Below, piece after piece: positions 14,534 through 15,525 of a DNA stretch of 15,525 nt. Positions within the stretch are counted from its first letter, which is position 1, and each line of letters starts with the position of its first letter. The notes under the pieces were generated by a model. It was not told the origin of the DNA. It ran no database searches and saw nothing but the letters and a program-made list of their open reading frames with translations. This DNA is from Bacillota bacterium (GTDB lineage Bacteria; Bacillota; Clostridia; Lachnospirales; Lachnospiraceae), in assembly GCA_023460575.1 (NCBI GenBank), contig JAEWPQ010000107.1, positions 1 through 15,525 on the forward strand, read 5' to 3'. Both the position numbers and the translations under genes were made by a program.

Positions 14534-15508
14534 TTATGCTTTTTGTGCAATGATCTCTATTCGCCCCCGGGTGGTTCCCACCTTCTTTAAGGACTTTACA
14601 GTCAGCCCGAAAAGCTTTGCCAGATTCTTAGTTCCCTCTCTGGTCAGATAAACCTCCGAAGCAGCTTCCCGCCACAGCACATTCCCCTTCTTTTCCAGAA
14701 GATCCATTGATTTATCCAGATCCGGCGCGTCAAACCAGAGAATTCCTCCATCAGCCAGACAGTCAGCTGCCTTATCCAGAATCGCATTTAAATCCCGGCT
14801 GTCCGTAAGATGTTCAATGATGACCACTCCAAAGCTGCCCATTTTATCTGAGTTCATGGCCTCCGCCTCAATCAGAGAACTGACCTCATAACCTGCACTG
14901 ACCGCTTCTTTATATAATTGACTGTTTTGACTGCCGATAAACAGCATGGAATCATCAGATGTCAATCCTTTAATATCAGCAAGTATTCTGTTACATCTTA
15001 CCCGGGAGCGTTCTGCTCTCTTTTTTCTTTTAATAATCCAGGGTTCTTCCTTTGCCAGATAATAATTTCCGCATTCTCCGCACTTCATAAGAATGCGAAC
15101 TGGTTTTAGCAGCTCTTTCCCCGTTTCATCCCCCTCCATGTAAAGAGATGCTCCGTAATGCACCGCACCTTTACCGGAGCAGACGGGACAAATTTCAATC
15201 TCTGCAAACATTAAATTTCTAAGCTCTTTCAGAGCCGTAAAATACCAGCGGTACAGACGGTCCCGGAACTCCCTGTCATAGACAAACAACCAGTTTTTTA
15301 TGACTTCAGCCATCCATCTTGTCTCATGGATTACAGTCTTGTCCGCCTGAAGTACCTTTAAGTTTTCTTCCAGAGTAAGAAGTCCGGAAACAGCATCTTC
15401 TTTCAGCCGGTCATTTCCCTGAGAAGTAATCAGATGTTCGATCCCTTCCACTACGCTGCTGCACAAATTGACCATCACTACCAGCTGATTCATTCTGCCT
15501 GTCGCCAT
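14534..15508 (-). CDS. Zinc-ribbon protein with degenerate class I methyltransferase-like domain
   Basis: Not firmly recognised. The 324-residue protein has an N-terminal helical region (1-100), a probable zinc ribbon with CPVC (107-110) and CGEC (143-146), then a basic linker (RKKRAERSR). Its C-terminal half resembles a Rossmann methyltransferase: SMLFIGSQNSQLYKEAVSAGYEV aligns in layout with the first strand and glycine loop, and FGVVIIEHLTDSRDLNAILDKAADCLADGGILWFDAPDL with the later strand-helix-strand. The usual GxGxG cofactor loop is missing (IGSQNSQ), so SAM binding is doubtful. The ATG at 15508 has AAGGA 7 bases upstream near the window edge. It is the first visible gene of the operon that continues with the Fe-S protein and greA. 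A regulatory or scaffold role is possible. Confidence 0.6.
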   Translation of the reverse strand: MATGRMNQLVVMVNLCSSVVEGIEHLITSQGNDRLKEDAVSGLLTLEENLKVLQADKTVIHETRWMAEVIKNWLFVYDREFRDRLYRWYFTALKELRNLMFAEIEICPVCSGKGAVHYGASLYMEGDETGKELLKPVRILMKCGECGNYYLAKEEPWIIKRKKRAERSRVRCNRILADIKGLTSDDSMLFIGSQNSQLYKEAVSAGYEVSSLIEAEAMNSDKMGSFGVVIIEHLTDSRDLNAILDKAADCLADGGILWFDAPDLDKSMDLLEKKGNVLWREAASEVYLTREGTKNLAKLFGLTVKSLKKVGTTRGRIEIIAQKA

Positions 15509-15525
15509 ACATCCATCCTTTCCTG

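Overview
The window looks like chromosomal DNA of a clostridial Firmicute, most likely a Lachnospiraceae member (Lacrimispora/Clostridium-like). This rests on moderate GC content, strong AGGAGG-type ribosome binding sites, tightly packed operons, some TTG and GTG starts, and the kinds of proteins encoded. It is mostly ordinary core and accessory metabolism. I see no phage, transposon, CRISPR array, rRNA or tRNA.

Layout from left to right. (1) The left edge holds the first 19 codons of ilvD, preceded by leuB, both on the minus strand: a branched-chain amino acid operon with a recognisable promoter. (2) A four-gene minus-strand operon (5718 to 1481) encodes an ABC exporter of the gliding-motility-like (GldA/GldF/GldG) type plus a DUF4340 membrane-anchored protein. 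It ends at a strong bidirectional terminator. (3) A divergent stress-type locus sits around 7200. To the left run a MerR-family regulator and an overlapping OGG1-type 8-oxoguanine DNA glycosylase; to the right run an aldo/keto reductase and an iron-containing YqhD/BdhA-type alcohol dehydrogenase. The intergenic region holds a promoter with the 19-bp spacer and central dyad expected of MerR activation. Carbonyl reduction and oxidised-base repair are therefore probably under one regulator. (4) A lone minus-strand gene encodes a small secreted calpain-like cysteine peptidase. Behind it lies about 440 bp without an obvious gene, containing a possible 56-codon ORF and a hairpin with two alternative pairings. 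(5) A minus-strand run from 15508 to 10698 encodes a zinc-ribbon protein with a degenerate methyltransferase-like domain, a cysteine-rich 4Fe-4S protein, a GreA-type transcript cleavage factor, a MATE efflux pump and a HAD phosphatase. Gaps are short or overlapping, and the run closes with a strong terminator, so it is probably one transcription unit that begins to the right of the window.

The points most worth following up are the MerR-controlled pairing of DNA glycosylase with carbonyl reductases, the minimal secreted calpain-like peptidase with its unexplained upstream region, and the two poorly characterised proteins (degenerate methyltransferase-like and Cys-cluster Fe-S) at the head of the greA operon. 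No clearly new multi-gene system is evident.
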